From positions 1-9,184 of the forward strand of contig CAYFQK010000123.1 of NCBI GenBank assembly GCA_964345255.1: a DNA stretch of 9,184 nt. Reading direction: 5' to 3'. Below the pieces are notes generated by a model. The model had not been told where the DNA came from. It saw nothing but the letters and a program-made list of their open reading frames with translations, and did not search any database. This stretch comes from JAIPAH01 sp964345255. Lineage in GTDB: Bacteria > Bacteroidota > Bacteroidia > Bacteroidales > JAIPAH01. A program made the translations under genes and the position numbers. Below are positions 8,101-9,184 of the stretch, one piece after another. Position 1 is the stretch's first letter; each line of letters starts with the position of its first letter.

Positions 8101-8618
8101 TTCAGAAACCGGCGCAGCAACTGGCGGTTTGTAATCTTTTTCTGGCCCTTTGTTTCGGATTTGGGTATGGGCTGAGACTGTTCTTTAAAGCTGTAAAGCT
8201 CTTTGGCCTTTATGCTGTTAATATAGCCGCACGTCATCTCGGCCACATTTTTAATCAAATCTCGCTCCTCTTTAAGAAAGGGGCCTTCATCAAGGGTTGT
8301 AAACTTTTTGGTGTAATACACCTCAATGTAGCCCACTTTGCCGTCTATTGTCTCAAAACGCTCTTTTTGCATCCATTGGGTGATCTCAAAGTCGGGCGTT
8401 CTAAACTCTTTTCCTCCATACCTGATGCGGGCTACGGTGTATTGGGGATATTGCCATCCGGGTGGTAAAATGCTGCAGATTTTGGAAAGTGTTTCTTCAA
8501 TAGACTTTCCCTCAGAAATGATTCCCGTGGTTTTATTGATGGTTGCCAGCTCCTTATTCCGCTCCCTGTTCTCTGCTATCAGACCTTCTATGTGGTTTGT
8601 GTCTTTCTTGTTATCCAT
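5169..8618 (-). CDS. GAF-like / double receiver / PEP-synthase-type ATP-binding fusion protein
   Basis: A 1149-residue soluble multidomain protein. About 10-140 is GAF-like, with an amphipathic lead-in helix. About 190-325 is receiver-like but has no Asp at the expected end of strand 3 (DLIIFMVGLD, 249-258), so it is probably a pseudo-receiver. About 336-485 is a second receiver with an acidic pair (E343, D344), phospho-acceptor D414, Ser448/449 and K467, so it may be phosphorylated. About 590-965 matches the PEP synthase/PPDK ATP-grasp domain: LADGALGGKGRGL (597-609), LAVRSSGLFEDS (692-703), and LLQIKP (959-964), like the QxRP that ends this domain. No TSH-type phosphohistidine swivel domain or PEP/pyruvate barrel follows; instead there is a roughly 185-residue tail with IGPGRWGTRDRW (1040-1051) and SSGSHFFHN (1080-1088). 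Automatic annotation as PEP synthase would overstate the evidence. It may phosphorylate or adenylate an unknown target in response to a signal, which is inference. It starts the unit with the lipoprotein gene; no Shine-Dalgarno is seen before ATG 8618. Confidence 0.93.
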   Translation of the reverse strand: MDNKKDTNHIEGLIAENRERNKELATINKTTGIISEGKSIEETLSKICSILPPGWQYPQYTVARIRYGGKEFRTPDFEITQWMQKERFETIDGKVGYIEVYYTKKFTTLDEGPFLKEERDLIKNVAEMTCGYINSIKAKELYSFKEQSQPIPKSETKGQKKITNRQLLRRFLNKSNYNRDIYHDLMPFKVKEILLFANLYDAFTIEREGRFSEHVLGEYHQLNLTSMPRITGVSSEEELEHEMSIKHFDLIIFMVGLDVKTPIDMAFKIKKAYPYIPIHALLNNNSSIGSIQKELGEKDIIDKIFTWNGESNVFFSMIKHVEDKINVENDTQVGLVRVILLVEDSPKYYSRYLPILYKILMEQTRRIIEDVSTDELYKVLRMRARPKILHASTYEEALRIYKKYKDYMLCLISDVKFQRDDKMVEDAGFELVSKIREMDTALPIVVQSSNTQNSDRAYQYRASFINKSSESLEQDLRTFINYHLGFGNFIYRNKEGKQIATAKSLREFEQRLRTIPDDSLIYHGKKNHFSLWLMARGEIQAARILSPHHVSDFDSADEIRRYMLDVISKFRNEQNKGKIIPFEESAILDPSNIIRLADGALGGKGRGLAFINTLINNFDFSKQLPDINISFPRTSIIGTEEFEYFMNRNHLYEEVLEETDYEYIKERFLNSKLTDRLIKRLRAILRKIDKPLAVRSSGLFEDSLLQPFAGIFDTFILPNNHKSFRVRLQQLTDAIKLVYASVYSKAARGYIQAIDYKLEEEKMAVVIQEVVGSQYEEYYYPHISGVAQSYNFYPVSHMKPEEGFVVAAIGLGKHVVEGEKAYRFSPKYPDSEINTTKELFKNSQTEFWAVDLSKQEFDLTQGDEASLARLDTDVAEKHGTLKHTASTYDLESETLHAGVNKYGPRIINFADILKYKYIPLAKTIEVVLDVVEEAMGFPVEIEFAVDLNRDKNWKAFFYLLQIKPLIGKMQHYKINLDEIPKEKRLLYSERIMGNGIVEGVYDIIFIDRARFDKSKTTEMAQEIENINEKMKAENRKYVLIGPGRWGTRDRWIGIPVNWPQISYAKIIVETGLAGFPLDASSGSHFFHNVTSMNVGYFSILADNSRCYIDWKKLESMEVFEQPYYFKHVRFDEPLGIKMDGRDRFAVIHY

Positions 8619-8666
8619 AATTAATGGTTAAACCCTTGTTATTTCTTGTCATGAAAATACAACTTT

Positions 8667-8695
8667 TAAAATTATCACAAAGTAATACCCGGCAA
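8667..8695 (-). promoter_or_regulatory. Candidate promoter of the 1149-aa gene
   Basis: On the minus strand TTG (8695-8693) is followed after 18 bp by TAATTTTA (8674-8667), the same -7 variant as in the candidate redox-operon promoter. Transcription would begin near 8660, with a leader of about 40 nt before the ATG at 8618. This is a sequence match only. Confidence 0.35.
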
Positions 8696-8708
8696 AAATT
8701 TCTATCTC

Positions 8709-8735
8709 TCGGAAGCTCCGATTATTTAGCCGGCT
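8709..8735. repeat. Two small inverted repeats upstream of the promoter
   Basis: TCGGA-AGC-TCCGA (8709-8721) forms a 5-bp stem, and AGCCGGCT (8728-8735) is a perfect 8-bp palindrome. They are a GC-rich patch in an AT-rich interval, just upstream of the candidate -33 element, and could be regulatory sites. No T-tract supports a terminator. Confidence 0.25.
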
Positions 8736-8793
8736 TAAAATCTATTGTATCTATGTACTTATTTAGGTAGTGAAATCACATTTACACTTTGAA

Positions 8794-8832
8794 ATAAGCT
8801 AGGCTCCTGTGCAAACAACTAACGTAGCTTAT
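8794..8832. repeat. Hairpin with ATAAGCTA/TAGCTTAT arms
   Basis: ATAAGCTA (8794-8801) and TAGCTTAT (8825-8832) are perfect 8-bp inverted arms around a 23-nt loop. On the minus strand the segment ATAAGCTACG, then GTTGTTT, then GCAC has a counterpart on the plus strand at about 4520-4560 with different spacing, so the two intergenic intervals may share a decayed repeat. Confidence 0.3.
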
Positions 8833-8945
8833 GGGGTGGGAGGAACCCAGCTCTGTTTTTCGTTGCTGGTCATATAATAAATTCCATAGATTTCTCCCTG
8901 CGATACTTCACCTCCGCTCATTATCTTACCAATGACAACTTTATA
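8829..8945 (-). pseudogene. Possible short coding remnant or very small ORF
   Basis: An open frame of 38 residues runs from just after a TAA (8948-8946) to a TAA at 8831-8829; from the ATG at 8921 it would encode 30 residues ending WVPPTP. The composition (GGEVSQGEIYGIYYM) looks protein-like, but there is no family match I can name and no ribosome-binding signal. It stops about 20 bp short of the palindromic element at 8968, so it could be the tail of a gene broken long ago. Chance is equally possible. Confidence 0.15.
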
Positions 8946-8972
8946 TTATATGTTGTATTTCAGGAATCTAAT

Positions 8973-9010
8973 ATCCTTTGCCGTCGGCTTCAGCCGACGG
9001 TCTAAAGGAT
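8973..9010. repeat. Hairpin 1 of the palindromic element
   Basis: CCGTCGGC (8981-8988) pairs with GCCGACGG (8993-9000) around TTCA, and outer arms ATCCTTT (8973-8979) and AAAGGAT (9004-9010) extend it across a small bulge. The left outer arm can instead pair with the far end of the element (9131-9141), so two alternative folds exist. Confidence 0.55.
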
Positions 9011-9012
9011 TT

Positions 9013-9055
9013 CTCTTTACCCTATCCGAGGCTTTAGCCCCAGCGATATAAAGAG
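9013..9055. repeat. Hairpin 2 of the palindromic element
   Basis: Outer arms CTCTTTA (9013-9019) and TAAAGAG (9049-9055) enclose GGCTTTAGCC (9030-9039). The inner stem is only 3 bp before a mismatch, so this is the most decayed of the four. Confidence 0.4.
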
Positions 9056-9075
9056 GTAATGGAATAGAATTAAAT

Positions 9076-9089
9076 GGGACTAAAGTCCC
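9076..9089. repeat. Hairpin 3 of the palindromic element
   Basis: GGGAC-TAAA-GTCCC is a perfect 5-bp stem with a TAAA loop; it shares the CTAAAG centre with hairpin 4 but has a different stem. Confidence 0.5.
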
Positions 9090-9113
9090 TGAAAGTTAGA
9101 TAGATATTACAAA

Positions 9114-9133
9114 CCGTTCACTAAAGTGAACGG
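9114..9133. repeat. Hairpin 4 of the palindromic element
   Basis: CCGTTCAC (9114-9121) pairs perfectly with GTGAACGG (9126-9133) around TAAA. Its outer bases overlap the right terminal inverted repeat, mirroring hairpin 1. Confidence 0.55.
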
Positions 9134-9184
9134 CAAAGGATAATAGTTCTTTGTTGTCATGGTGTGATGTGGAGCAATTTTTTT

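Larger units (their letters stand above)
8968..9146. repeat. REPIN/MITE-like palindromic element with four hairpins
   Basis: The ends are inverted repeats: 8968-8984 and the reverse complement of 9130-9146 match at 16 of 17 positions (core TATCCTTTGCCGT). Inside are four hairpin-like palindromes centred near 8990, 9034, 9082 and 9123. The first two have a CTTYAG centre and the last two its complement CTAAAG, so the element is nearly symmetric about 9057. There is no ORF of note within it. This fits a non-autonomous palindromic repeat, as mobilised by REP-associated IS200-like transposases (RAYT), but no transposase is in the window. Confidence 0.6.

Noticed and set aside
8070..8468. Plus-strand 132-codon open frame, hydrophobic product
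   Set aside because: It lies wholly antisense to the well-supported 1149-aa gene and has no start signal or family resemblance.
8968..9146. CRISPR-like array
   Set aside because: The repeated units share only six central bases, have different stems and alternate in orientation; there is no constant repeat and spacer pattern.

Overview
The window looks like chromosomal DNA from an anaerobic or fermentative member of the Bacteroidota. The signs are: starts without Shine-Dalgarno sequences, AT-rich 5' regions with candidate TTG-N18/19-TAnnTTTG-type promoters, a short Bacteroidota-style lipoprotein, and a long sensor/receiver/PEP-synthase-like fusion. The phylum is an inference from these features, not from a marker gene. 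All five genes that I support lie on the minus strand, so transcription runs from high to low coordinates.

Region 1 (1-4211) is a three-gene redox operon: a NuoE/HydC-like [2Fe-2S] subunit, then a NuoF/HydB-like FMN, NADH and Fe-S subunit, then a large flavoprotein. The flavoprotein joins a plant-type [2Fe-2S] domain to a GltD/NfnB-like FAD and NADPH module, and it runs off the left edge of the window. NuoE and NuoF without the membrane arm of complex I form the NADH module of soluble electron-bifurcating enzymes. Replacing or extending the HydA subunit with a GltD/NfnB module is the architecture of Sporomusa-type transhydrogenases (Stn) and of the GltD-linked [FeFe] hydrogenases. The likely job is coupling NADH, NADPH and ferredoxin, perhaps also H2 or formate. 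The part that would decide is outside the window.

Region 2 (4212-4622) is a gene-free interval. It holds a candidate promoter for the redox operon, an 18-bp operator-like palindrome upstream of it, a 7-bp-stem hairpin, and an unexplained, less AT-rich block (about 4425-4612) with short palindromes.

Region 3 (4623-8618) is a two-gene unit: a 1149-aa protein (GAF-like, degenerate receiver, receiver, PEP-synthase-type ATP-grasp, unfamiliar C-terminus) followed 15 bp later by a 176-aa predicted lipoprotein of unknown function. The large protein keeps the nucleotide-binding part of PEP synthase/PPDK but lacks a recognisable phosphohistidine swivel domain and PEP-binding barrel. It is more likely regulatory or of unknown activity than a true PEP synthase.

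Region 4 (8619-9184) is non-coding. It holds a candidate promoter, small inverted repeats, a short possible coding remnant, and a 179-bp palindromic element (8968-9146). That element has 16/17-matched terminal inverted repeats and four hairpins with different stems but the same CTTYAG/CTAAAG centre, arranged almost symmetrically. It resembles a REPIN or MITE.
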